NCBI GenBank assembly: GCA_964017195.1
Contig: OZ024895.1
Span: forward strand, 11,772,501-11,836,500
From: Siderastrea radians
Taxonomy: Eukaryota; Cnidaria; Anthozoa; Scleractinia; Rhizangiidae
Length of the DNA: 64,000 nt
Reading direction: 5' to 3'
Both the position numbers and the translations under genes were made by a program. The notes under the pieces were generated by a model. The model searched no databases. It saw only the letters and a list, made by a program, of their open reading frames with translations, and had not been told where the DNA came from. Numbering within the stretch: the stretch's first letter is position 1; the number at the start of each line of letters is the position of its first letter. Shown here in pieces: positions 32,865 through 44,473 of the stretch.

Positions 32865-33196
32865 TCAATGATTAATCAAGCCTCTAATAAGCCCAGATAA
32901 GTTTAAAGGAAGCTATGGCTTATAAAAATTATATACATGGTTATGACTTGCACGGTGTCCGCTATATATACAGTATATATCATCCTTATTGACTAGACGT
33001 CACCAATTTTTGTTGTAATTAACTTTTGTATGTTTTTTCTTTTCTTTTTTTTTTAATTTTTTTTATCTAAAACCTATAGTTTAATGGAGCGTAAACCAGT
33101 GTAATTTATGTATCAAATATTGTACAAAATATTGTGATGTATTAGTGTAATGTACCATGTTATTGAAATAAAAAAAGCCTTTTTCAAAAAAAAAAA
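32865..33196 (+). other. LINE 3' UTR and poly(A) tail
   Basis: A/T-rich 3' end closing in GAAATAAAAAAAGCC and an 11-base A-run, immediately joined to Penelope coding sequence at 33197. It marks the retroposed LINE's 3' junction. Confidence 0.75.
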
Positions 33197-33197
33197 C

Positions 33198-34034
33198 TGT
33201 CACTCTTCAGTAAAGTTCACCATGGAAACAGAGAACAATGGTATGCTTCCTTTTCTTGGTATGCAGCTACTGAATAGAGCCCCTCAAATCGAGACTAAGG
33301 TTTACATAAAACCTACAAACACGGGACTCTTGCTCCACTACCAGAGCCATGTCGATATGCGCTATAAACGTGGGCTGTTGAAAACCATGCTCGATCGTGC
33401 GTATCGCTTATCGGCCTGTTGGTCTTATTTTTCTGAAGAATGTGACCGACTGAGAGTTATCTTTTCCCGGCTGAAATATCCTCAACATCTTATCGATACT
33501 ACCATCAAGATTTTTGTTGCTTCAAAGGCCGAAGACCAGCAACCAATACCTGCCCCTGTAGATAGCCCAACAGTTCGAATAGTCCTACCCTTCAAAGACC
33601 AGGTTTCGGCAGACTTCGTGCGCAAACAACTCAAAGACCTAAGCCAGAAGACTCACACAGCCATTCAACCTGTTTTCGTTAGCAACAAGATCGAACAGGA
33701 ACTTAAAGTGCAGGAGAAAAAACCGCCTATTGTAAACCAGCAGTGTGTAGTTTACAAATTTCAATGTGACTTGTGCGATGCAAGTTATGTAGGGTACACA
33801 CTCAGGCATTTACACCAGCGCGTGAATGAGCACAAAAACCTATCATCATCTATTGGCAAGCACTATAGTGACAAACACTGTGTTGTCCCGAAAGACCTTG
33901 ACAAACAGTTTTTCGTCCTAAAGAAGTGTCGGAATAAGTTTGATTGTTTAGTGCACGAAATGTTGCTAATTAGAGAATTGACACCATCTCTTAATGTCCA
34001 ATCGGACTCAATTCGAGCTAAACTATTTGCGTGA
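33198..34034 (+). pseudogene. Penelope RT C-terminus with GIY-YIG, plus-strand copy
   Basis: Encodes 278 residues from CHSSVKFTMETENN to the natural stop, including the GIY-YIG-type CDLCDASYVGYT box and the terminal SDSIRAKLFA. It is identical in amino acids to the minus-strand copy at 20495, with only a few visible synonymous base differences. The 5' two thirds of this copy is represented only by the fragment at 22259-22336; the LINE sits between, with about 0.74 kb lost. The Met at 33150 belongs to the LINE tail and is not a real start. Confidence 0.9.
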
Positions 34035-34178
34035 CTCTGCATTAATCATTTATGTTAATCTCCAGCTACTATTCCTGACAGTTTATTTGAATCATTTTTG
34101 AACTTGAAAATGGCGTCATGACGACACCGAAACGTCGTTCGATTTTACCAGCGTTGATTTTTACTTGTTTTTGTATAA
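34035..34178 (+). mobile_element. Penelope 3' region with half-hammerhead
   Basis: Mirrors 20353-20494. It holds ATGACGACACCGAAACGTCG, the GAAAC-GTC half and stem II of a hammerhead. The CTGATGA box is degenerate (CTTGAAAATGG), so it is probably inactive. Homology between the copies ends at about 34178. Confidence 0.6.
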
Positions 34179-34614
34179 CGAAACCTTTACTTATATTATT
34201 TCTTGAAATTTTTTTTTTGTTAGAACATTTAACCGTATCTCTCTCAGATATTTCATAACGATCATAATAATGATTCAGGGTTTTAAATCATTGCTTCACT
34301 GTGTGCTCACACGGTGTTTCATCGAGTACAGTAAGCCGCACGGAATAGTGTAAATTCGTTGATAACATATATCCATTCTTACCCACCTTACGACCACCGT
34401 CGGGGGACAAATGTAAAGGGTTTCATTATATATTTTACTGTTTAGAATAATTTCTTAAACCCTCCGAGGCCAGAAACAGTATGAAATTTCAGAATTTACA
34501 AAATAACAATTGAAATAAATTAGAGTCAGTTGAAAGGTACTAATATTTTTCGGGGCCAGTATACTAAGACCTTTGTTTCTATTGATGCATTTCGTTCCCT
34601 TTAGCCACAAGGTT

Positions 34615-36097
34615 CAGGGTTCAAAATAGCAGCCGGCACTTTGGCCACCCTTGCCGGCGATTTTTCACCCAAGAAATAGAAAAAAACGATATCCCATCCC
34701 TTGATCGGCAAAATCAACGTCCCTAGAACGTCATAGTAAAAAAGTAATGCAGCCGTGAAACACTTACACACATACCAAAAGTGAACTGAGTGATGTTTTA
34801 AAAGCTTTCTAAATAAAAAACAACAACAAATTACAGAACGTTAACAATTACGATTCTTGAAAATCAAGTCTTCGTTCAAGCGACTCTCTCCGTATTTTGC
34901 GGCACTCTGTTGTCACTGTTGCGGCATTTATCATTTTCAAAGGCCTGATTTAATTTGTTAAACGCCAGCAAGCAACCCTACCAGTCCGCCGTCGACGAGA
35001 TTTCCATGCTCAAGAGAAAAATCGAGCAGTCAGAAACGTCAATAGTTAAACTTCAGGCCCACACAGAAAAATTCACATACCCAAGAGACTTGCGCTATGT
35101 TGCAAAAGCAAACATCACTCCTGACGAGGAGCTTAAGACAGACAGAAATACACTCCATAAAGAGAGAGGCCGAGCGAAAATTCATAGGCGCACTGACCAA
35201 GTTTCATTATCGCCGCTTTGAATACAACAATGATAAGTTGCGAAGAGCGAAATCTGATAAATGTAGGTCAAAGAGAGACACTGAGCGGGCTTAGCATAAC
35301 GCCACATGCTCAGTCAAACATTAGTACAAATGTTCTGCACTCTTCGACCACTTGAGTGGAAAAGATACATCAATGACTTATTCTCGCTGTGAAATGTTGA
35401 CAAAACGGAGATAGACGAGTTTATTGTCCTAGCAAACAGTCATCACCCGACCCAATAAAATTTATGGCTGAATCTCAGACAAAGAAATAAACTTCCTGGA
35501 TACCACTCTTTTCAAAGGTGAAAGATTTAACAAGCAAGCAATCCTTGATATCGGCACACACTTTAAGCCCACAGAAACTTTCCAGTACACTCTCTTCTCT
35601 TCCTGCCACCCACCAGGGGTTAGAAAAGGGTTTATCAAAGGTGAAGCCCTACGTCCTCTTAGAACATACTCTTCAGCGAAATCTTTCGTTGAGAATATCA
35701 CCCAATTCAAAACACGCCTCCGTGCGAAAGACTACCCCAACAATCTAGTAGAAAGAATAAAGAATAACGTCCGAAGTCAAATGAAAGAAAGGCACTTCAA
35801 CAAAGAGAGACAGTGCGGAAACAATTCTGGCTTTCGTAACAACTTACCACCCAGCTCTGCCTAATTTTAAGAACATCCTCATGAGCAAATGGCACTTAAT
35901 TGAAAATCAACTATTGCTAAGGGAAATATACAAACACATTAGCACGATCATATGAGCCGCGTTCGGCCTGTCAACATTTTATTCCGTACTTGGGATAGGT
36001 TCTTGTTCTTTTTTGTTGACAGCCGGCTAAAAATCAGCCTTGAGAAAAAAAGTCGTCAAATTCAGGCTGCAAACCCCAGATTTTATTTTGAACCCTG
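34615..36097. mobile_element. 1.5 kb element with TIR CAGGGTTCAAAATA and 5-bp TSD AGGTT
   Basis: CAGGGTTCAAAATA at the left and its inverse at the right are flanked by AGGTT at 34610-34614 and 36098-36102. It contains broken Penelope RT coding (35340-35870). The TIR is only about 14 bp, so the element call is moderate. Confidence 0.5.
35340..35870 (+). pseudogene. Degenerate Penelope-like RT fragment
   Basis: Across two or three frames the plus strand spells WKRYIDDLFSL with a stop replacing the next residue, then FIVLANSHHPT, an INFLDTTLFKGERF segment, THFKPTETFQYT and SCHPPGVRKGFIKGEALRP. This is the post-catalytic part of a Penelope-type RT of a different lineage from the copy at 20495. 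Stops and frameshifts make it non-functional. The upstream frames at 34955-35290 may be further remnants but are not recognisable. Confidence 0.6.
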
Positions 36098-36304
36098 AGG
36101 TTCTATATTGAATGGTAAATGGTGAAATGTTGTACTGTGTATTATGCGGTATTAAAAGTTAAAATTAACCTTAGTCGTGTGAAAAGTTTTTTGAACGGAA
36201 TAGAGCCATTCCTTCGTTGAAGGACAAACGAAAACATCAAGCAATCTTTTATAATGTCAGCAAGTCACAAGGTCGTCCAACATTTTGCAAAGCAAAAAGA
36301 GTTG

Positions 36305-36984
36305 CAACCTCGTCCCCAGGGCCTTCTCCTCGTTCAAAATAGCGGTCGGAGAAACCCCTGGCCAAGGCTGCTGAAATACTCAACGAATCGTGGAGTATTT
36401 TGTCACGTGACCCATGATGAAATGGCTCTTTCAGAGGTTGTTTTCAGCGTCTGGCGGCCCTGTTTGTTTTCTACAATTGGAAACCGTTATTCAAACAAAG
36501 CGAAGACATTTCATCGTGTTTGCGTGAAGAAATTCTAAGGAACTTTTAGAGGGCCTGGCGCACGCTACTGGTGTACACGGCTAAAAATCACACTTTATTT
36601 GGCTCTTTTGAAATTATTACAAATCAGATCAAGGAGATATTTGGTAAAGAGTTAAAGTTAAAGAATTTCTTTCCATTGAATAGTTTTGGTCCTGGCTATA
36701 AGATCCACTAAAAGAGAAAATTTTAAAAATGTCGACTAAAATGGGGCCATTTTGAATACTTCGCGTAACATTTCGAGTCTAACCATGCACAATTTAGGAT
36801 TCCTCCGTTTTGATGAAAGGTATCCTACTTATATTTTTCAACAAAAGTTAGTGGTTTATGAGTAACCAGTATCTTAAAAATTATAGCAAATAATCGAGAA
36901 ATACTGTAGCCACTTTGGCAGCCTTGGCCAGGGGTTTCTCCGACCGCCATTTTGAACGAGGAGAAGGCCCTGGGAACGAGGTTG
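36305..36984. mobile_element. Mutator-type MITE with 10-bp TSD AAAAGAGTTG
   Basis: Long TIRs (about 65 bp) begin CAACCTCGTCCCCAGGGCC and end in the inverse. They are flanked by a perfect 10-bp direct repeat AAAAGAGTTG at 36295-36304 and 36985-36994. An 8-11-bp TSD plus long TIRs is the Mutator (MULE) signature. The interior has no ORF of interest. Confidence 0.85.
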
Positions 36985-37148
36985 AAAAGAGTTGTTCACA
37001 CAGTGTTGCACTATAGGTCTTTCACTGTAGAAAGTAAATGAATCCGTCATCATTATCAGTAGTTTTCTTTTAATTTACAGCTGATGTTAAAATGTCTTAT
37101 TCAAGGAACTAAGTCTTTTTAGTATAACATCGGTTACTTTATTTTCAG

Positions 37149-37347
37149 GCATGGTAATGTTGAGGATAATGCTTATTCCCAAGTCAAGCACGGGTATGCA
37201 GGGACAGGGCCGCGAACTAACGGAACTGGGGCTGTTGCACTACAACAGAGGGCAGCCGCAGATGGACGTGACGCTGCATCACACCAGCAGGAAGCAACTG
37301 CCTCTCCGACTTATGCAGAAGTCGACAAGTCAAAAAAATCTAAGAAG
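37149..37347 (+). CDS. Receptor-like gene, cytoplasmic tail exon 1
   Basis: After TTTATTTTCAG, phase 2 reads HGNVEDNAYSQVKHGYAG and, after an Ala/Gln/Asp-rich stretch, ASPTYAEVDKSKKSKK, to AAG|GTTTGT. The Y-x-x-V contexts (YSQV, YAEV) are typical SH2-docking or ITIM/ITSM-like sites, and the lysine cluster suits a juxtamembrane cytoplasmic tail. It ends in phase 0, matching the next exon. A related exon with the same TYAxVDKSKK motif lies at 62539-62873, supporting real coding use of this frame. The start phase needs an exon ending in phase 2, which the candidate microexon at 20294 supplies. Confidence 0.75.
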
Positions 37348-37754
37348 GTTTGTTATTCGAAGGACCTGATCATTCCAAACGTATTTTGTCACTTTCGGAT
37401 TAGGAATAGTCGAGAGGAGCAAATCAAACGCACGCTGAAGTCAGCAGTCATGTAGAAATGAGAGCGTTTGAGTTGGCGTTTCCCCACCCGTGCGAATTGC
37501 GTTCCACCTAGGTTGAAAAAAAAAGAGAGAACAAAAAAAAAAGAAAGAAGAAGAAGAAGAAGAAAAAAGGAAAATATTGCTCGGCAGCTCTCATTTGAAA
37601 GGTTACACAAAATAAACACTAGCCGCTAAAGAAGGGACTGGTGGTCACATTAAAAACAGCATCACAGTCACACTAATAGCTTAGTAGTTGGTCACACTAA
37701 ACCTTCATAACCCCATGTACGGTGAAACGATTCAAAATACTTTCATTTCTGTAG

Positions 37755-38027
37755 AAACCCAAGCCTGGAGAAATGATTTATGCGGACTTGGAGGATATAA
37801 ATGGGCCACGTCCCATGCCAACAGTGTCCACTTCACCCCAACCTCAAGCTCCAATCAAGAGGCCAGAACCGTATGAAAACACGCCATATGCAGACATCAC
37901 TCAGTTTTTGAAGGGGGACGCTACCCTACCTCAAAGTGATAGCAATCAAGGCACCGAGTTGCAGCCGCAAGGCGCAAGCAAAGACGAGGGTGGAGCTGGA
38001 GGAGAAGACAGGAATACAACAATGTAG
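37755..38027 (+). CDS. Receptor-like gene, terminal tail exon with tyrosine motifs
   Basis: After CATTTCTGTAG, phase 0 reads KPKPGEMIYADLEDINGPRP, then a Pro-rich linker, EPYENTPYADITQFL, and a Gln/Gly/Asp-rich end to TAG (38025-38027). Tyrosine sites: MIYADL (ITIM-like, imperfect at -2), PYENT (YxN, Grb2-type), and TPYADI, which fits the ITSM form T-x-Y-x-x-I. The Pro-rich linker could bind SH3 domains. Together with the previous exon this gives at least four Y-x-x-hydrophobic sites, so the protein is probably a signalling receptor tail. A poly(A) signal follows at 38277. Confidence 0.75.
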   Translation, partial: KPKPGEMIYADLEDINGPRPMPTVSTSPQPQAPIKRPEPYENTPYADITQFLKGDATLPQSDSNQGTELQPQGASKDEGGAGGEDRNTTM

Positions 38028-38276
38028 GTCAAGGTCTAGTGGTCTAGTATTAACTCTTTGCTCTTCCTTTCAAAGTTGTACAGCTATTTCAATTAACGTT
38101 GTCGGATTAACAACTCAAGCTTATACGACGAAAAAGGTGGTCTGGCTAGCTGTGAGAGGTGTAGGTTTCATGGTATTCAGTGCGATAGGACGGCTTAACC
38201 CTTTATGCTTCAACAGTGATAAGCATCTAATTTCTCCTTACAATATCATTACTTTATCAAACATTCAGGTCATAAG

Positions 38277-38282
38277 AATAAA
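38277..38282 (+). terminator. Candidate polyadenylation signal AATAAA
   Basis: AATAAA lies about 250 nt after the receptor stop codon in A/T-rich DNA. It is a plausible 3' end for the gene; no transcript evidence. Confidence 0.4.
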
Positions 38283-41200
38283 GAAAATGATCACCCAAGA
38301 TGAAATGTCTTGTTGTCTCATCAAATTCTCCCAACTAGTATCATAAGAAAATATATGGGGAACACTGAGGAGAATATGCATTTTGATATTGGGGCTTAAA
38401 GGGTTAACATCATAAACGTTTCCTGTCATGCTGTTTGCATAGGCTTGAAACCTTCATTCGACAACTTTAAATGAAATAGGTGTGCGCTAGTAGTTTTTCT
38501 GTAAGTAGAACCAGTCTTTTATGGCTTGCTTATTTTATAGATGTAGTAAATTGTAATTAGAATTATAGATTCTGCGTGAAATATTTTTATAAGCACTGTT
38601 ATTGTTATTGCTTTTTTCTAGTTAGTTTCTAACCCACTCAAATCTAATCTAATTATATCAAATCTAATTATATCACCTTGTATGCTTGAGTATATCTAGA
38701 TGACTTGTTATTTTGTATAGAACTGTACATTTTTGTCTTCATTTGCTAAGAGCGGCATCTAAAATTGATAATTTTTCAATTGTTTTGTTTACCATGCCTG
38801 TTTCATGAAAGACTATGGTATAGATTGTTGACGAGCAGTTTCTAATTTTCAGGAATTAGAAAATGAGTGCATAAAAGGCTAAACATATTTTTAAACCTAA
38901 GTAGAAAGTCAGCACACTTGGCGAAAATTTCGAAGTCGGAGGGAGTCGTTGCTGTCTTAACTACCAAACGCCCTCAAAGAGTCCTTCAAGCAATTTCGGA
39001 GACTTTTTAAGTATATTTTTTCTACTGTTACCTTAAGTTGCCTCAGTGCGGATTTCAATACGCTGTTCTTGCTGGACACGAGATTGGTAAATCCCCTCTA
39101 GCAGCTGTGACAAGGACTAATATGTCTCATACAAACCGTTATCGAAAATCAGCTCTGACAAGAAGTTTCTCCGAACATAGAGGAGAATAAATTGTGTAAT
39201 CCGATACCATCCATTTCTGGGCAAACTGTTCTTGTCGCTCATTTTCTATGATTCTGAAATGTCAGAAGATCCGAGGTCGCGGGGCTTTTTCAGTGTAGAC
39301 CTCATTTTAACTCAAAACCTATCATTGACATGACTAGAACAAATTTGGTAATCTACGCAAAAAAAGCAGAGACAGTTTATGTCGCTTATTCGCCATGAAT
39401 ATTGTCATCATTAGAAGTTGCTTGGTGGCATTTTCCAGTTTCGAAATGTCATTATGGTGACGTTTCTCGATTCACGTATTCCTGTCTTGCCGCTGGTCTC
39501 TATTCATTTAAGTGGGGTTTTTCGTTGTAGGGGATAACAGTGCACTTCTAAACGTTTTAGGCCACATATTTAACTATCATATAATCGCAGCTCTTGATTG
39601 TAAGAAAGAAAGCAAAGTAGGGTTTTGGCCACGTTCAGGAGGGTCAAGAAACTAGTTGATTACAAGTTCGTGATCTCTGCCCGCATATGCAGATTTTGTA
39701 GTGGTACCTCTCTTAGTCAAATCATGGGTTAGATGTAGACACAAAACTTGCTTGTTTCGACACTCGTGAACCAGTTATTTAAGCTGTCCCAGTTTATTTA
39801 ACATAAGTTCGTACGTACCTCCTTTGGACTAGGTTTTGAAGGAAAACTTCTTTGTTTCGAGGCGCGTGAACCAGTTAGTATTTAAGCTATCCCAGTATAT
39901 TTAAAATTTGTTTGTCCGCAACTCTTGTGCTTTGTTTAAGTTAGTGGGTGGGTCTCTTCCCATGTGTTGTGTTCTTAGACAAGACCCTAACTTGACACTG
40001 TGACTTCACTTAGGCGCATAAATGGGTACTAACATACCCACGAAAGTGTAGGAGAAAACCTATGATAGAGGTGCATTCCATCCAGGGGTTATAGCAATTC
40101 TTGTACCAGCTAAATACAAAGGACAGGACAGATATCTGCCTGTCTGGAATGCCATGTGGTTCGGAGAATGTTCGCTCATTGGTTAATTTCCTTGAGATAT
40201 AATGTAGATAATAGAAACGAGCATAAGAATATTATAGAGTGAATATAGGGTCCAAACGTACCAAAATGGACCTCAATTATACAATTTTCAGTAAATGTCT
40301 TTGCAATATTTGGCAAGTATAAAGTAAAACAAAACGAAGGAAAAAAAATATATATATATATATATGTGTGTGTGTGTCCAGCACACTTGCCTATCCAAAA
40401 TGTAGTTGGTTGTACATAGCAATTTTACCTGTAACGTTTTTCTCGATTCCTTTTGAACCTTCATCAAAGTGCCCAAGAATTATTAATATTTGGCAACAGT
40501 TGTCTTTTGTTGTGTTTTTTGTCCATTAAAAAAAAAAGGCTTTTCTTAAGCCTACAACTTTCCCAATAAAATAAAACAGTGTCCTTTTAACCCTCTTCTG
40601 TTGGGAATAGAGATTGGCGGAGCGGGAAAATTCGAGGGGGAGAGGGGAGGAAACTGAGGGGTCCCTAGAGAGGAGGGCTTGTCAAAATAACCTTCGTCAT
40701 TAGTTGTGTTTTATACGAATAATCTTTTAATCTTACTCTTTGGTTCTGTTCTTTGTATTTATTTTTTGATACACTGCATTCTTACCGTTTGTATTTGTTT
40801 ACTTTTGAATCATTCGTGAAATTTAAAGAGCTCGTTTTGACAAGAACAAATTGAAGTTTTTACTTTAACGGTTGCGTTTACTAGTGAAAATAATGGCTCA
40901 CCTTTGCTTTTGTATTTTTGAGTTTACTTGCAATGGAATTTATACTTTACAGATTTTGTAGCATTTCTTTTCGGACATGCACTTGGTTGGGTCCTTAACG
41001 ATAAAAGGAAAACAATTATCCAAAATTAAAAATTTTATTTGCACATGATGTTCAAAACATCAAGATAGCCTTAGTATTTCAGCCATATAAAACATTTTGG
41101 ATGTTTCTTTGGAGTAACAGAAGGACAATTCCGTAAGAGTGAAGGAAAGATTCAGCTCGTGCTTTAAGTTTATCCCTTGCAAACGCGAGTGTTTCTAGAA

Positions 41201-43370
41201 CTATGAAGAAACATGAAGAATGTTTTGTATGAGTTGTGTTTGTGTGTTACAATGGGAATTAATATGATGTCAAAACATCAGGGTTTTTGTAGTATTAAGT
41301 TAAGCAAACGAAAACATTTTAAATGTTTCTGCAGAGAGAGAAAAACCTCCACTGTGGAGAAATACTGAACGATTCGGCTGTGGTTTACACCTATTGACGA
41401 AAATGTTGTAAGATCTCAGTAGAAACATAAGAATGTTTTGTAGCTTAATGGGGAAATAATGCACTAAAATATTATTTGGTGTTGACAAGACGTTTAACGT
41501 CGATTGATGTATACGCTTTGTAGTATCAGTGTTAGTTTCGCAGGTAGAAGAACTGGGGATGATATAAGACTGTTTGGTGAAGAACACGTGGCAGGTTAGC
41601 CTCCGAACAGACGATTCCTTCTGCGGACTCAATTTCATTCCATGATTTTGATTCTTTTTAAAATCAGTTTGGAGTCAATCGCCTTGTCAAGATTGCGCTA
41701 TCTTGAATCGTACAATGGGGCCTAAAAAGCTAGTCAAGCTTTAAATGAACTTGGCGAGACAACCTGAGCGCAATTTTATTAACGAGTTTGTTATATTATA
41801 GTTTGTTAGGTTATATATCGTTAAATTTCATTTCAAATAATTCTGTAATTTATGTACATATTTTGAAAGCAAAATAAACTTCCTCGTTTTATATTATCAA
41901 CGAAGTTAATATGATTTTTGAGCAAACGACTGTTTGTTACGTAACGATATGAGTTGCTAAGGATAAAGGGAAAAAAGTCGTGTCGAACGCAAATCTCAGT
42001 GTATCGGATTCCTGCCCTGTGAAACTAACATTAACATCGTAACGTCAGTCATTTAATCTTTGATTTTAATATTGTAACCCATCACACTGTATTAATCAGT
42101 TAACCATGAAACCCTGTTTGATTTCTGAGTTTTGAAGATCAATGCACAACAGGGTAAAATGTGTGGCAGTCGCCTTTGGAAGCGAAGATGTGTCCAACCT
42201 GGAATGTTGCTAAGATGAAACCACAGGCCCACCATCTTGAGTGACTCGTGTCAAGTTAACCTCTTTAAAGACGAAGTAGGGATGTGTAAAGTGACATAAC
42301 AGCACTAAAAAGATATGAACACGTTGTCGTCCTTTGTTGTTTCGTTTGGGTTGTTTTGAGGGTTGCGATCGCGGTTTTTTAAAGAGAAATTTTGTTTCTT
42401 CATTGTTAGTTTGAGAAACTGCTATCGTCGCCGTCAAATACCCAAAACAAAAACGGCAGGGAGGACGACATTTTGTCAATATTTTTAAGTGTTTCTATTT
42501 CAGTTTACTCAGCATTTAACACCCTTAACGTCGCCATTAGAAAGGCTAGTTTTGGTAACCAGTACAGCGAGCGGGGTTAATACCTTGCGTCCTTCGAGAA
42601 CACGATCCAGTTTAATGTGCCAACAGCTTGTTGTTTCTTGGTTTCTCTCGCGATGTGAGGGTCTTCTGCCACCCTTTTTTCTTATTGTTTAATGCTTTTT
42701 CGTAGTCTTATCCTGTAACCACCGTTAATTAATGCTTAATAAATGCTGATTAACTCCATTTCTTTGTGTCACATTCAATGCGTACGTGTTCCGTTATTTA
42801 TATTGATACCATCTGCACGTCTTAACCCAGTGCGCATATAAGTTTAAAACTTGGATGGTTTACCATTTACTCAAAGAAAGCGGTTGGTTCATAGTTTGTG
42901 TTTTTGGAACGCAAAATCTCCGAACTAACATTCCCGTTGGAGAGAGATTTCTTGTTCCAATTACTTGAGGAGCCAAGAATCTAACTGGGACCCATCCAAC
43001 AAGAGAGAAAGAACAAGATCAAGGAATGGTAGAAAATGAAAATGTGGGGATTTTTGACTATCTTTTATTAATTTCCGTCTGTTGGGGCAATCCAAATTAG
43101 TCTTATCACTTCCATTTCGGAATTTTTGGGTTAATGGTGAACTAGTTATTTTGAGACTTTCCTAAACGAATTCAAAATATTGCAAGGGCTTTCCTAAAAG
43201 GTGAAAAGGACCCCGCCGTCTTCGCTACCAAAATGGCTATACCGCGCGGGCATGGTACTGGGGACGAGGATGTTGCAGCTTTGTCATCACAGTCGCATCG
43301 AAAGTGAAGTTCCTGCAGTGGAAACTGACATTTGCACAATATTTCCAATTCCAAGCATTGTTAAGTTCAT
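38283..43370. other. Gene-free spacer
   Basis: A/T-rich DNA without a supportable exon. The short open frames at 41300-41638, 42210-42479 and 42489-42692 have no recognisable motifs or splice context. It includes small local duplications (a TCTAATTATATCAAA repeat near 38650) and a (TA)n(TG)n microsatellite at 40347-40377. Confidence 0.6.
40347..40377. repeat. (TA)n(TG)n microsatellite
   Basis: About ten TA units run into six TG units. Confidence 0.9.
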
Positions 43371-43553
43371 TTTATTATATAGACAAGAGTGTTACGGTGG
43401 AAAATAGACCACTCGTACAGTTCATATAAAACTACATCCGGGACTTGGGTGGCGTATTTTCCATATCCTTACTAGCTAGTGAGGATATGGATGACGTCAT
43501 TTCCTTCTTTTACACTGTTGTTTGTGCAAGAATACTCTTGTCTATATAATAAA
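43371..43553. mobile_element. Short MITE, TIR TTATTATATAGACAAGAGT
   Basis: An inverted pair of about 19-20 bp at 43372-43390 and 43534-43553 encloses about 145 bp, including an inner CATATCCT/AGGATATG palindrome with TAGCTAGT and a TGACGTCA site. No coding content. Confidence 0.7.
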
Positions 43554-44052
43554 AAGAAAATGTGGTAAAACAATATTTTATTCACTCGCTGCACTCGTTA
43601 GTAATATTGTTTTAAAGGGATTATGTCACGCTATTTTGGTATTTTTTTCAAAAAGCTAAGTGTCTTTGCATCAATCAAATTCCAAAAATAATTGTCTAGC
43701 TTTGTCGTTAAATGCTATCTTACGGCACTGAAACTGTTTCCTGTCTTCTGTTGCTACCGATGACAAGAATTGAAATGTATTGAAACTTGAGAAAATTGGT
43801 TTTGATGCTATTATTATGGCCAGCTCTCCTTGATAAAATTCATTGTATATCTTCCTCAAAGTTACAGGAGCATTTTGTGTATGAATAGAGGCAGATAGTA
43901 ATGATTTTAGCTCAGAATTGACCGAAAATAGCAAAATTCTCGTGACGTAGCCCCTTTAACCACTCGAAAATAAAATCCATATCTTCGCGCGGCCATGTAA
44001 TATCCTCTATATGTTAAACACGTTTGGCCACCCTGAGGAATGATGTTGGTTC

Positions 44053-44063
44053 GTTTTTTCCCC
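44053..44063 (+). repeat. Target-site duplication GTTTTTTCCCC, left
   Basis: An 11-bp sequence repeated perfectly at 60368-60378, in direct orientation, exactly outside the ATCCT...AGGAT ends of the giant palindrome. Confidence 0.8.
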
Positions 44064-44197
44064 ATCCTCAGAGACCCAGGGGCAGCTAGTCGGGGCGACG
44101 GGATTTTCATGGGCGAAAGTTTACAACAAGAGCGGGAGAGCCCCTGGGCACTTACTCTTACCGAACGAGTTCCAGAAGCGTTTGAAGTCCCGCCTTC

Positions 44198-44235
44198 TGA
44201 TTGGCCAGAAAAATGTTTTTCTGGCCAATCAGAGA
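44198..44235. repeat. Hairpin in the terminal arm: GATTGGCCAGAAAAA
   Basis: GATTGGCCAGAAAAA is followed after one or two bases by its inverse. The same hairpin, slightly changed, sits in the right arm at about 60200-60233. It contains CCAAT-type ATTGG boxes on both strands. Confidence 0.75.
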
Positions 44236-44473
44236 AGAGGAACAGCCGGGCGACTCTCCTGTCTTCTTACACGAGGTTGTTTTCCTTATCGAACGCCTTA
44301 GTAGCGTGGCCCGTTCAACAGGAACATTTTTTAGGAGAGCTTCAGAAAAAATAAATAAATGATAAATAAACGAAGTCGAGGAAATCGCAAACTATAACGT
44401 GGCCGCAAGGAAACAAACACTCACCGGGATTTTTCACGGCGGACTTATCGAAGGTATCGTAAATTTTTAGGGG

